From: Bifidobacterium aerophilum
Lineage (GTDB): Bacteria > Actinomycetota > Actinomycetes > Actinomycetales > Bifidobacteriaceae
Reading direction: 5' to 3'
NCBI RefSeq assembly: GCF_010667685.1
Contig: NZ_WHZW01000022.1
Span: forward strand, 1 to 49,062
DNA length: 49,062 nt
The translations under genes were made by a program, and so were the position numbers. The notes beneath the pieces were generated by a model that was not told where the DNA came from, ran no database searches, and was given only the letters and a program-made list of their open reading frames with translations. Positions 1 to 8,104 of the stretch are shown here, in pieces. Position 1 is the first letter of the stretch; each line of letters begins with the position of its first letter.

Positions 1-77
1 ACGTTTTTCAAACAACACCACGCATGGTGCGAGCGTCAGCGTCGCCACTCAATCCATCAGTTAACTAAACACGGTGC
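1..77. repeat. 77-nt contig-end inverted repeat, left copy (probable rrn leader)
   Basis: These 77 bases are the exact reverse complement of the last 77 bases of the window, and identity stops at base 78. Read on the minus strand, the segment ends in GTGTTGTTTGAAAAACGT, which resembles the boxA antitermination element of actinobacterial rRNA leaders. The likely meaning is that an rRNA operon starts just outside the window, pointing left and divergent from murA. A length of exactly 77 is also a common assembly k-mer overlap, so the ends are probably graph breaks at a repeated operon rather than termini of a linear element. Confidence 0.7.
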
Positions 78-176
78 TTTCACCGGGTGCGCACATACCT
101 TGTGGCAAACTGTTGGATAGTCAGGTGGGGCGGTGGCTCCCCACGAAGAGCAGCGCGAGAGTCGAAAGAGGTCAGC

Positions 177-1505
177 GTGGTCAACGATCCGAAGGAAGAC
201 ATCCTGCATGTCGAGGGCGGCAAGCCCCTCAACGGCACCATTAAGGTGCGCGGCGCGAAGAACTTCGTCAGCAAGGCGATGGTGGCGGCGCTGCTTGCGC
301 CCGGCAAGTCGGTGCTCAAGAACGTCCCCGAGATCCGCGACGTGCACGTCGTGTCCGATCTGCTGCGCCTGCACGGCGTGGACGTGAACGTGGACGGCAA
401 GAACGGCATCGTGACCATCGACGCGACCCATGTGCAGCTCGCCGACGTGGCCGACGTGGACACGCTGTCCGGCTCGTCGCGCATCCCGATCCTGTTCTCC
501 GGCCCGCTCGTGCACCGCTTGGGCGAGGCGTTCATTCCCGCGCTCGGCGGCTGCGCGATCGGCGGACGTCCGATCGACTTCCATCTGGAGACCCTGCGCA
601 AGCTCGGCGCGACCGTCGACAAGGAGCACAAGGACGGCATCCACATCTCCGCGCCCGACGGACTGCACGGCGCGAAGATCCACCTGCCATACCCGTCCGT
701 CGGCGCGACCGAGCAGACGCTGCTCGCCGCCGTGCTCGCCGAGGGCAAGACCGAACTGTCCGGCGCGGCCATCGAACCGGAGATCATGGATCTGGTTGCC
801 GTGCTGCAGAAGATGGGCGCGATCATCTCCGTGGACGTGGACCGCACGTTCCGCATCGAAGGCGTCAAGGAGCTCAAGGGCTATACGCACACGGCCCTGA
901 CCGACCGCATCGAGGCCGCGTCGTGGGCCGCGGCGGCGCTTGCCACGCACGGCGACATCTTCGTCAAGGGCGCGACCCAGCCGGAGATGATGACCTTCCT
1001 CAACGTGTTCCGCAAGGTCGGTGGCGAATTCGACGTGACCGACAAGGGCATCCGCTTCTGGCATCCGGGCGGCGACCTGCACCCGGTCGCCATCGAAACC
1101 GACGTGCACCCCGGTTTCATGACCGACTGGCAGCAGCCGCTCGTGGTGGCGCTGACGCAGGCGAACGGCCTGTCGATCGTGCACGAGACCGTGTACGAGA
1201 ACCGTTTCGGCTTCACCAAGCCGCTCGTGCAGATGGGTGCGACGATCCAGCTGTACCGCGAATGCCTCGGATCCCTGCCGTGCCGCTTCCAGCAGCGCAA
1301 CTACAAGCATTCGGCGGTCATCTTCGGACCGACCCCGCTGACCGGCCGCGACATCGACGTGCCGGATCTGCGCGGCGGCTTCTCGCACCTGATCGCGGCG
1401 CTCGCGGCCTCCGGCCCGTCGAACGTGCAGGGCATCTCGCTCATCGACCGCGGCTACGCTGACTTCCGCGGCAAGCTCGAGGCGCTCGGCGCGGACTTCG
1501 ACTGA
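177..1505 (+). CDS. murA: UDP-N-acetylglucosamine 1-carboxyvinyltransferase MurA
   Basis: Catalyses the first committed step of peptidoglycan synthesis in the cytoplasm, moving enolpyruvate from PEP to UDP-GlcNAc. The 442-residue product has the family's opening (GGKPLNGTIKVRGAKN) and the active-site loop GGCAIGGRPIDFH. Cys126 is the catalytic cysteine that fosfomycin alkylates, whereas mycobacterial enzymes have Asp here. The GTG at 177 is chosen because AGAGG lies five bases upstream and the frame before it encodes nothing family-like. A small hairpin (GTGGGG at 125-130 with CCCCAC at 139-144) lies in the presumed leader. The gene is monocistronic, with its own terminator and a convergent MFS gene downstream. 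Confidence 0.95.
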   Translation: MVNDPKEDILHVEGGKPLNGTIKVRGAKNFVSKAMVAALLAPGKSVLKNVPEIRDVHVVSDLLRLHGVDVNVDGKNGIVTIDATHVQLADVADVDTLSGSSRIPILFSGPLVHRLGEAFIPALGGCAIGGRPIDFHLETLRKLGATVDKEHKDGIHISAPDGLHGAKIHLPYPSVGATEQTLLAAVLAEGKTELSGAAIEPEIMDLVAVLQKMGAIISVDVDRTFRIEGVKELKGYTHTALTDRIEAASWAAAALATHGDIFVKGATQPEMMTFLNVFRKVGGEFDVTDKGIRFWHPGGDLHPVAIETDVHPGFMTDWQQPLVVALTQANGLSIVHETVYENRFGFTKPLVQMGATIQLYRECLGSLPCRFQQRNYKHSAVIFGPTPLTGRDIDVPDLRGGFSHLIAALAASGPSNVQGISLIDRGYADFRGKLEALGADFD

Positions 1506-1525
1506 TCGCGTCGGCGGGATCGCAG

Positions 1526-1570
1526 TGGCCGGCATCCGGATTGTTGTTCCGGGTGCCGGCCATTTTTATT
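1526..1570 (+). terminator. Intrinsic terminator of murA
   Basis: A 15-bp stem with one G-T pair (1526-1540 with 1548-1562) is followed by TTTTTATT. It starts about 20 bases after the murA stop. Confidence 0.9.
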
Positions 1571-1806
1571 GCCGACCGGGGCGGTTCTCCGATGAGTTTG
1601 GGGCGGTGTCCCGCTGTCGTGGGTCTGCGTGGGGCCGGTTCATTACGGCATCCGGGAATTGCCCCGCACAACGTATGCTGTTCGGGGCGATTCCCTGACG
1701 GGTTCCGTGATATACCCCGCGGGGCGGGCTGTATGCGGGGCCGAATGCCGATGACTTCCCTGAGCTGCCCCGCGAAATACTCCATACGCGGGGCAGCTCA
1801 GGGATG
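1571..1806. repeat. GC-rich hairpin cluster in the murA/MFS convergent gap
   Basis: No gene is visible here. The strongest element is a perfect 18-bp stem (1757-1774 with 1787-1804) around a 12-base A/T-rich loop, with no T-run on either side. Upstream are weaker units of the same flavour: GCCCCG at 1661-1666 facing CGGGGC at 1683-1688, and a CCCCGCGGGG palindrome near 1714. TTCCCTGA recurs near 1690 and 1756. It may act as a bidirectional terminator or belong to the intergenic palindrome class seen elsewhere in this window. Confidence 0.6.
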
Positions 1807-1841
1807 AGTTCCTGAATTGACCTCGTCGGACGGCGCGGCCT

Positions 1842-3206
1842 TCAGGATTCGAGCCGTTTGGCGATGGGAATGACGGCCAATGAGCCTATGGCCAATGCGG
1901 CGGCCGAGACAAGCAGCACCGCCGCGACGGGGAAGCGGTCATAGGCCCAGCCGTACAGCATCTGGCCGAACGGCTGGGCGCACATGCACAGCGCGGAGAA
2001 CATCGCCATCACCTTGCCGGTCATCGACTCCGGCGTACTCAGCTGAATCGCGGGTACGGCGATCAGATTCGTGAAACAGGCCGCGATCACCGATGCGCAC
2101 ATACCGGCCACCAGCACCGCGAGCTGCGTTGCCGGGTCGAGCGGCAGCAGGAATACGATGCCCTGCGGCAGCGTGGTCAGCGCGAACATGGCGGTCGCGG
2201 CCGGCAGATGGCGAACGGCAAGACGCGCGGCGAACAGTCCGGCGAGAAACGCGCCGGCCACGCCCGCCACGCCGACCAATCCGTCGGATATGCCGTACAC
2301 GGTCGCGTCGAATCCCAGTACGGTGCGGATCGTGTACGGAAACCCGACCGCGGAATAGCCGATCGTGACGAAATTGATCGCCGCCGCATACAGCGCCAGG
2401 TGGAACACGGCCGGCCTGTCATATGTCAGGAACCGCAGTCCGGCTTTGAGATCCTCGATCGGCGTGGGAAGCCGGTCGCCGTCGGCCGTGCGATCCGGTG
2501 CGGCGAGACGGATGAAGCATTCGAGGACGGCGGCCATGGCGAAGCTCGTGATCGTGACCGCCATCATCACGCGGATGCCGACCATCGCGTACAGCACGCC
2601 GCCGAGGAAGCTCGGCAACAGGGAGCTCAGCTGCTGCACCTGATTGATGACGGCCATCGCGCGACGCATGGTCGCCGGTCCGTGTGCACGGAACATCTGG
2701 GGGAGTGCGGCCTGGACGGTCGGCGTCTCGAACGCGCCGAGCACGGCGAGCGCCACCTGCATGACGGCGATCGCGGCGATATTGAATCCGACGACGGCGA
2801 AGACGATCGCGCTGGCGAGTACGAGTGCCGCCGATGCGGCGTCGAGCGCGACCATGATCGTGCGGCGGTTCATCCGGTCGGCGAGCACGCCGCCGAACGG
2901 GGAGAGGATGATCGTCGGGACGATGGAGACGGCGAGGATGGACGCGAAGACGGCGGCCGAGCCGGTTTCGTCGAGCACCCACATCGACATGGCGAAGCGC
3001 AGCATCATGTTGCCGAACAGCGAGATGCCCTGGCCTGCGACGAGCAGGATGAAGTCGCGGGAGATGAGCGGGGAACGGGCGGCGGTGTTGTCCGGAGGAG
3101 TCGCACTTGTCGGAAAATTCACGTTGCCCGGTCCTGGTTCTGTTGCCGCAGTGGTTCTCGACGTTGGCCGTGTTGCGTTGCGATGTGTCTGATTGTCGCG
3201 GGTCAT
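1842..3206 (-). CDS. MFS efflux transporter (DHA3-like), TetR-controlled
   Basis: A 454-residue membrane protein with about 12 hydrophobic segments after a Thr/Pro-rich cytoplasmic N-terminus of roughly 45 residues. The loop after the second segment reads GGVLADRMNRR, the MFS motif A. The layout resembles drug exporters of the MefA/DHA3 type; the substrate is unknown. The ATG at 3206 is chosen because AAAGGA lies eight bases upstream. An in-frame ATG at 3251 would fall inside the operator. A CATACC-N7-GGTATG operator lies 43 bases before the start and matches the one before the neighbouring TetR gene, so the pump is probably derepressed by that regulator's ligand. Confidence 0.88.
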   Translation of the reverse strand: MTRDNQTHRNATRPTSRTTAATEPGPGNVNFPTSATPPDNTAARSPLISRDFILLVAGQGISLFGNMMLRFAMSMWVLDETGSAAVFASILAVSIVPTIILSPFGGVLADRMNRRTIMVALDAASAALVLASAIVFAVVGFNIAAIAVMQVALAVLGAFETPTVQAALPQMFRAHGPATMRRAMAVINQVQQLSSLLPSFLGGVLYAMVGIRVMMAVTITSFAMAAVLECFIRLAAPDRTADGDRLPTPIEDLKAGLRFLTYDRPAVFHLALYAAAINFVTIGYSAVGFPYTIRTVLGFDATVYGISDGLVGVAGVAGAFLAGLFAARLAVRHLPAATAMFALTTLPQGIVFLLPLDPATQLAVLVAGMCASVIAACFTNLIAVPAIQLSTPESMTGKVMAMFSALCMCAQPFGQMLYGWAYDRFPVAAVLLVSAAALAIGSLAVIPIAKRLES

Positions 3207-3235
3207 TAGGGGTTCCTTTCTCGCTTGTCCTTTGT

Positions 3236-3271
3236 CATACCGATTTTTCATACCGGACGACGGTATGAAAA
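3236..3271. promoter_or_regulatory. TetR operator in front of the MFS pump
   Basis: CATACCGGACGACGGTATG at 3249-3267 is an inverted repeat with arms that extend to 10 bp (TTTTCATACC and GGTATGAAAA). An extra half-site CATACC lies at 3236-3241. The TetR gene 1 kb away has the same CATACC-N7-GGTATG arrangement, which identifies the probable binding protein. Confidence 0.8.
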
Positions 3272-3448
3272 GAAACGTTGATATGACGCCGGATTGGGCG
3301 GATGGTGTCGGGTTGGCATGACAACGGATCGGGTGGGCTGGCGGACGATTGCGGACCCCGAAGTGGCTTGCGGCTTATCCGGTGGGTGCGGGCTATCCGG
3401 TAAGTACGGGGTCATCCGGTGGTCCTCGCGCCGGCGCGACTTTTTTCG

Positions 3449-3602
3449 GAAAACAGCCGCATCGTCCGGAAATGGTTGCGCTGAGTGGTCGTCAGTGCAA
3501 CCATTTCCGGGAATCGCGGGTTGTTTCCGAAAATAGTTGCGTTGGGACAAACTCAGCGCAACCATTTTCGGAGGATGGGGAAGATTGCCGAAAATAGTTG
3601 CG
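3449..3602. repeat. Palindrome cluster with CCGAAAATRGTTGCG units
   Basis: Lies in the 417-base gap between the TetR stop and the MFS start. Palindrome I pairs 3466-3484 (CCGGAAATGGTTGCGCTGA) with 3492-3510, 19-bp arms with one mismatch. Palindrome II pairs 3526-3541 with 3557-3572, one mismatch in 16. A fifth lone unit is at 3587-3602. A degenerate GGAAAACAGCC stretch precedes them near 3448. There is no T-tract and no coding potential. The rest of the gap (3272-3448) shows only loose GG(A/T)TCGG/TATCCGGT repeats. Confidence 0.75.
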
Positions 3603-3623
3603 CGAGCAAGTGGACTCGAGCGA

Positions 3624-4352
3624 TTAGCTGGGGTGTGAGTCGGCGGAATGCCGGCTGTCGGAATGTTGATCGGCGGCGTCCGGGCTGTCGGAATGCCGGC
3701 GGGGGCACGGAGTGTCGAAGGCGGCGTAAAGGTCGGCGGTGAGATCGATGAGCTCGTCGTCGAAGACCGGCACGCCGATCGCGTCGAGCATCGTCGCAAG
3801 GCATTGGACGCGATGCTTCAGCTGTGCGGGCGTGGCGGGGTAGAAATGCGGCAGCAGCCAGTAGTTGAACAGCAACGCGATCAGCTCAGCGGCCTCCTGC
3901 GGGTATTCGGTCGGAATCGACCCGTCCCGCACACCCTCGTCGATAAGCGGGCGGAAGCTGTTCGGAAGCTGCGACGACCAGAACCGCATGTTCTCGGTGA
4001 AGTATTTCGGATCGTCCAACAGGGGCAGCGCCACACGGTTGATGTCGCGATGGTCGGCGCTGGTCGTGAATATGCGAAACAGTTCCCGCAGCTTCTGCAG
4101 TCCGGTCATGCCGGGATTGTCGAACACGGTTTTGGTCTGCGCGTTGATGCGTTGCGCGTCCTCGTCGCCGAGACGGTCGAGGATCGCCTGCTTTGACTTG
4201 AAATGGTGATAGATCGCGCCTTTCGACAGGTCGCCGAGCCGGTTGACGATGTCCTGGATGGAGGTCTTCTCGTATCCCTGTTCCATGAACAGTTCGCGGG
4301 CGGCGTCGAGGATGCGCCGTTCGGTCACTTCGGGGTGCGCGTTGCGTGCCAT
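3624..4352 (-). CDS. TetR/AcrR-family repressor of the adjacent MFS pump
   Basis: A 242-residue regulator. Residues ~10-60 form the TetR helix-turn-helix, with ILDAARELFMEQGYEKTSIQ and the recognition region KGAIYHHFKSK. The helical remainder would bind a ligand and dimerise. The last ~30 residues are an odd His/Ser/Asp-rich tail (HSDS repeats) encoded by reiterated GTCGGAATG units, perhaps a repeat expansion. The second ATG of an ATGATG pair is chosen because GAGG lies five bases before it; the alternative start is 4355. The same 19-bp palindrome lies upstream of this gene and of the pump, so it should repress both. Confidence 0.88.
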   Translation of the reverse strand: MARNAHPEVTERRILDAARELFMEQGYEKTSIQDIVNRLGDLSKGAIYHHFKSKQAILDRLGDEDAQRINAQTKTVFDNPGMTGLQKLRELFRIFTTSADHRDINRVALPLLDDPKYFTENMRFWSSQLPNSFRPLIDEGVRDGSIPTEYPQEAAELIALLFNYWLLPHFYPATPAQLKHRVQCLATMLDAIGVPVFDDELIDLTADLYAAFDTPCPRRHSDSPDAADQHSDSRHSADSHPS

Positions 4353-4424
4353 CATTGCCTCGTTTCTGTACGGTGATGCGGCCTGCCGACACGGCTGGCG
4401 GCTTGTCGTACGGTCATCATTATA

Positions 4425-4443
4425 CATACCATCGGTCGGTATG
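4425..4443. promoter_or_regulatory. TetR autoregulatory operator
   Basis: CATACCATCGGTCGGTATG, 73 bases upstream of the TetR start, has the same 6-7-6 arrangement as the MFS operator, with identical half-sites and an unrelated centre. Confidence 0.8.
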
Positions 4444-4465
4444 CATAATTGGATGGTGACATCGT

Positions 4466-4515
4466 GTGGTGGTTTTCGTTCGCCGACGGTACCGTCAGCG
4501 AACGAAAACCGCCAC
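4466..4515. repeat. 50-bp near-perfect palindrome between divergent TetR and plsC
   Basis: Two abutting 25-bp arms (4466-4490 and 4491-4515) meet at GGTACC with two mismatches. Outer ends read GTGGYGG and inner parts TCGCYGACGG. The palindrome at 29799-29848 has the same ends and core (GTGGCGG, TCGCTGAC), so the two form a family. It is separate from the TetR operator, which lies 22 bp to the left. Confidence 0.8.
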
Positions 4516-4634
4516 GCGAGTAAGCACGCGACGTGACGAACGATACGGACATGACGGATGAATGCGGACGATGGAGCGTGTATGCGAAGGCCGGCGGACG
4601 ACGATCCCCTGCGGCCGTCGTTCGTGGGTTGCGG

Positions 4635-4640
4635 CACAAT
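4635..4640 (+). promoter_or_regulatory. -10 element for a leaderless plsC mRNA
   Basis: CACAAT ends seven bases before the ATG at 4648, which puts the expected transcript start at or next to the start codon. There is no good Shine-Dalgarno. No clear -35 is visible. Confidence 0.45.
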
Positions 4641-4647
4641 AGGGCAC

Positions 4648-5541
4648 ATGGCATCCAAAGGAAAACCGTCGCCGCGATCCGCGGTCAAGCCTCTCTCCAA
4701 CGAGCAGGTGGACCGGCTCGCCAAGCGGCATCATCTGGTCGACCCGATGCGCGACCTGCCGACCGGTCCGAACCGTCGCATCAACCAGCCGGAAATCGAC
4801 GCGCAGAACCCGAAAGGCACCAGGCGTCTGCTCAAGGGCGTCGACGTCGTCTTCAACACCAGCTGCAAGACGCTCGCGTGGGGACTCGACAACATCCCCG
4901 AAACCGGCCCGTTCATCACCGCCGCCACGCATGTGACGATGTTCGACGTGTTCGTGCCGATGGCGAGCCTGTTCCACATGGGCCGCCGCCCGCGCTACAT
5001 GGCCAAAGCGGAGATGGCGCACTGGCCGCTGATCGGCAAATGGTTCCAGATCGTCGGCATGCAGCCCGTCCAGCGCCGCTCCGGCAAGGCCAAGGTGATC
5101 GAGGAGACGTCGATCGAGATCCTCACCTCCGGCCGGCCGCTCACCGTGTGGCCGGAAGGCACGGTGACGCGCGACCCGAAGAAATGGCCGATGAGCATGA
5201 AGAACGGCGTCGGCGTGATCGCGCTCGAGGCGTCGCGCCGACTCGGGACCCAGGTGCCGCTGTTCTGCGCGGTGACGTGGGGTGCGGCCAGCATCAACCA
5301 CTGGTGGCCATGGCCGCGCAAGAACGTCGTCATGTGCTACGACACGCGGCTCGACTACGCCGACCTGCTGGAAGGCAGCGATGCGTGGGCCGAAGGGATT
5401 GATGGCGTGCCGGAAGCCGCCGCCGACGAACTGACCCGGCGAATCCGCGTGCGCATGACCGAGATCATGGCCGAGATCCGCGGCGAGGACGCACCCGACG
5501 GGTACTGGGACTACCGGACGATGAGCCGTGTGAAGGGCTGA
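4648..5541 (+). CDS. PlsC-type 1-acyl-glycerol-3-phosphate acyltransferase
   Basis: A 297-residue acyltransferase of the lysophosphatidate (PlsC) fold, probably acylating the second position of glycerol phosphate at the inner membrane face. Block I appears as THVTMFD, with Thr in place of the usual Asn of NHxxxxD; the catalytic His and Asp remain. Block III is WPEGTVTRD. The first ~80 residues are basic and family-variable. It lies directly before gpsA, which makes glycerol-3-phosphate, so the two fit one phospholipid pathway, though a 260-base repeat region separates them. The ATG at 4648 fits a leaderless promoter. Confidence 0.85.
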   Translation: MASKGKPSPRSAVKPLSNEQVDRLAKRHHLVDPMRDLPTGPNRRINQPEIDAQNPKGTRRLLKGVDVVFNTSCKTLAWGLDNIPETGPFITAATHVTMFDVFVPMASLFHMGRRPRYMAKAEMAHWPLIGKWFQIVGMQPVQRRSGKAKVIEETSIEILTSGRPLTVWPEGTVTRDPKKWPMSMKNGVGVIALEASRRLGTQVPLFCAVTWGAASINHWWPWPRKNVVMCYDTRLDYADLLEGSDAWAEGIDGVPEAAADELTRRIRVRMTEIMAEIRGEDAPDGYWDYRTMSRVKG

Positions 5542-5573
5542 GGGTTTGCCGGGCTTGGCGTGTTGGGTATGTC

Positions 5574-5757
5574 ACCCCCTCAGTCAGCTGCGCTGACAGC
5601 TCGTCCAGCAATTATGGACGGTCTGCGACCGCGTTTTGCCGGCTCGCCTGACGGTTCGCACGTTGCCTGCAAACAGCGCTGCTGTTTGCTTCACGGCAAC
5701 GTCCCTTCAGGGGGAGCAAGAAATAAGGGGGCGACTGCGCTGACAGCTATTCAGTCG
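5574..5757. repeat. MITE-like intergenic repeat between plsC and gpsA
   Basis: A non-coding block of nested inverted repeats. Outer CCCCCT at 5575-5580 faces AGGGGG at 5709-5714. Inside are GTCAGC/GCTGAC near 5583-5597, CGTCC/GGACG at 5603-5621, GCAAACAGC/GCTGTTTGC at 5669-5689 within CGTTGC (5661) and GGCAACG (5695), and GACTG/CAGTC near 5733-5755. GCGCTGACAGCT occurs twice (about 5590 and 5737). This looks like a small dispersed element, but no second complete copy is in the window. Confidence 0.55.
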
Positions 5758-5803
5758 GGCGACCAAAGATTTGATAGCAATGAGATATAAGGAGAATAAC
5801 GGT

Positions 5804-6799
5804 ATGAAGATCACGGTATTGGGCGCCGGTGCCTGGGGCACCGCCTTCGGACAGGTACTGGCCGACGCGGGCAACGACGTGACCATGTGGGCCATCGAAC
5901 CCGAGATCGTCGAGGGCATCCGCGACCACCACCACAACGGTGTGCGCCTGCCGTCCGTCGAGAAGCTGCCCGACAACATGACCGCAACCGGCGACCGCGC
6001 CGAAGCCGTCAAGGACGCCGAAATCGTCGTCGTCGCCATCGCCGCGCAGTTCGCCCGCGTCGCGCTCGCCGAATTCAAGGGCCTCATCCCCGAAACCGCG
6101 ATCGTCGTCAGCCTCATGAAAGGCATCGAGCGCACCACGAGCAAGCGCATGGACGAGGTCGTGCGCGAAGCCCTCGACCTGCCGGCCGAACGCTTCGCCG
6201 CCGTTTCCGGTCCGAACCTGAGCAAGGAGGTCGCCGACCGTCAGCCGGCCGCCACCGTCGTCGGCTGCGCGGACCTCGACAACGCCCGCAAGGTCGCCAA
6301 GGCCTGCACCAACGGCTATTTCAAGGCGTTCGTCACCCGCGACGTCATCGGCCTCGAAATGTGCGGCTCGCTCAAGAACGTGACCGCGCTCGCCGTCGGC
6401 ATGGCCCGCGGCGCCGGCTACGGCGAGAACACCGCCGCGATGATCGAGACCCGCGGACTTGCGGAGCTCACCGCCCTCGGCAAGGCCGCCGGCGCCGATG
6501 TCAAGACCTTCTCCGGCCTCGCCGGAGTGGGCGACATGACCGCCACGTGCGGCTCTCCGCTGAGCCGCAACTACATGTTCGGCGCGAACCTCGGCAAGGG
6601 GCTGAGCGTCGAGGAGGCCACCAAGGCCAGCAACGGCGTGGCCGAAGGCGTGCCCACCACCGACGCGGTCGTCGCGCTCGGCAAGGAGCTCGGTGTGGCC
6701 ACCCCGCTCGCCTATGCGATGAGCCGCGTGCTCGCGGACGGCATCTCCTGCCAGGAGATGCTCGGCCTGCTGTTCGGCGACGAGATCACCGAGGAGTGA
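5804..6799 (+). CDS. gpsA: Glycerol-3-phosphate dehydrogenase [NAD(P)+]
   Basis: Reduces dihydroxyacetone phosphate to sn-glycerol-3-phosphate, the backbone for phospholipids. The 331-residue cytoplasmic enzyme opens with the Rossmann motif ITVLGAGAWGTAFG. It has the conserved SGPNLSKEV segment, the catalytic Lys in CGSLKNVTALA, and the C-terminal GAGYGENTAAM and GVGDMTATC blocks. The length is normal. Start chosen from AAGGAG nine bases upstream. ddl follows after a 65-base gap, possibly co-transcribed. Confidence 0.96.
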   Translation: MKITVLGAGAWGTAFGQVLADAGNDVTMWAIEPEIVEGIRDHHHNGVRLPSVEKLPDNMTATGDRAEAVKDAEIVVVAIAAQFARVALAEFKGLIPETAIVVSLMKGIERTTSKRMDEVVREALDLPAERFAAVSGPNLSKEVADRQPAATVVGCADLDNARKVAKACTNGYFKAFVTRDVIGLEMCGSLKNVTALAVGMARGAGYGENTAAMIETRGLAELTALGKAAGADVKTFSGLAGVGDMTATCGSPLSRNYMFGANLGKGLSVEEATKASNGVAEGVPTTDAVVALGKELGVATPLAYAMSRVLADGISCQEMLGLLFGDEITEE

Positions 6800-6864
6800 C
6801 CGGGCTGCCGGGTAGTCTGTTGCCCCGGTATTGTTGATCGTTTCAGGAACGGTAAAGGAAGAAC

Positions 6865-8004
6865 ATGACCAAGAAGCGCATTGTGGTGATGTATGGCGGC
6901 AAGGCCGACGAGCATTCGATTTCCTGCATTTCGACCGCGGGCGTGCTCAAGGCGCTCGACACCGACAAGTTCGAGCCGATTGCGGTGGGCATCACCAAGT
7001 CCGGCCAGTGGATCGTGGACGGTGAGGACCCGCGCGGCTGGGATCTGGGCGGTTCCGCGCTGCCGACCGTCGAAAAGACCGCCGGCTCGCGCGACGTCGT
7101 GCTCGACGTGGCGCTCGGCCAGGACGGCTTCTTTGCCCGCAATGCGGACGGTACGCTGGAATCGCTCGGTCACATCGACGCCGTGTTCCCGGTGCTGCAC
7201 GGTCCGTTTGGTGAGGACGGCACGATCCAGGGCCTGTTCGAGATGATGAACGTGCCGTACGTGGGCTGCGGCGTGCTTGCATCCGCCGCGTGCATGGACA
7301 AGCACTACACCAAGGTGCTGCTGGCGGCCGCCGGCATTCCGGTCGCGCCCGGCATCACGCTTGACGCGCGCGGCTTCGACGCGTCGACCAAGTTCGCCGC
7401 GAACGGCGAGGACATCCTCGCGCAGGTCGAGGCGGCGGGACTCCAGTACCCGCTGTTCGTCAAGCCGTCGCGCGCCGGCTCCAGCTTCGGCGTGACCAAG
7501 GTCGAGCATGAGGGCGACGCGGCCGAGCTTGCCGCCGCCGTGTTCGAGGCCAGCCACCACGACTGGCGCATCCTCGTCGAGCAGGGCATCGACGCGCGCG
7601 AGATCGAATGCGCGGTGCTGTGCCCGAAGGCCGGCGACGAACCGAAGGCCAGCTGGCCGGGCGAGATCGTGCTTGACAAGCGCGCCGGCGGCGACGACCA
7701 GTTCTACGATTTCGACAGCAAGTACATGGACTCGTCAGCCAGCCACGTCGAGGTGCCGGCCAACCTGCCCGACGAGCTGCTCGAACGCGTGCGCGAGATC
7801 GCGGTGCGCGGCTTCAAGGCCGTCGATGGCGCGGGTCTGAGCCGTGTCGATACGTTCGTGACGCCGGACGGCGACGTGATGATCAACGAGATCAACACCA
7901 TGCCCGGTTTCACGCCGATCTCCATGTATCCGAAGGCGTGGGAGGCCACCGGCGTGAGCTACACCGACCTCATCACCACGCTCATCGAGGGCGTGCTGCG
8001 CTGA
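6865..8004 (+). CDS. ddl: D-alanine--D-alanine ligase
   Basis: An ATP-grasp enzyme that makes the D-Ala-D-Ala dipeptide of peptidoglycan stems. The 379 residues begin with MYGGKADEHSISCIS (the GGxxxEHxxS motif). The central domain holds PLFVKPSRAGSSFGV for ATP binding, and the C-terminus has INEINTMPGFTPISMYP for Mg2+ and substrate. The omega-loop reads FDSKYMD; this Lys-Tyr is typical of D-Ala rather than D-lactate ligases. AAAGGAAG lies upstream at good spacing. The gene ends in a convergent gap filled by a four-arm repeat. Confidence 0.96.
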   Translation: MTKKRIVVMYGGKADEHSISCISTAGVLKALDTDKFEPIAVGITKSGQWIVDGEDPRGWDLGGSALPTVEKTAGSRDVVLDVALGQDGFFARNADGTLESLGHIDAVFPVLHGPFGEDGTIQGLFEMMNVPYVGCGVLASAACMDKHYTKVLLAAAGIPVAPGITLDARGFDASTKFAANGEDILAQVEAAGLQYPLFVKPSRAGSSFGVTKVEHEGDAAELAAAVFEASHHDWRILVEQGIDAREIECAVLCPKAGDEPKASWPGEIVLDKRAGGDDQFYDFDSKYMDSSASHVEVPANLPDELLERVREIAVRGFKAVDGAGLSRVDTFVTPDGDVMINEINTMPGFTPISMYPKAWEATGVSYTDLITTLIEGVLR

Positions 8005-8104
8005 TTTGTTTCGTCGGCCGACGGTGATGCCCTGTGTCATGGCCAGTGTCATCTGGCTGGGACACAGGGCATTGCCATATGTGGTGAGCCATCACGATGT
8101 ATGT

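Noticed and set aside
1..77. Telomere-like terminal inverted repeat of a linear plasmid or phage
   Set aside because: The content is chromosomal housekeeping genes without replication or terminal-protein genes; an exact 77-base overlap is better explained by an assembly k-mer at a repeated rrn leader.
1541..1807. Small protein gene between murA and the MFS gene
   Set aside because: The frame starts inside the murA terminator and runs through hairpin arms; no family features or Shine-Dalgarno.
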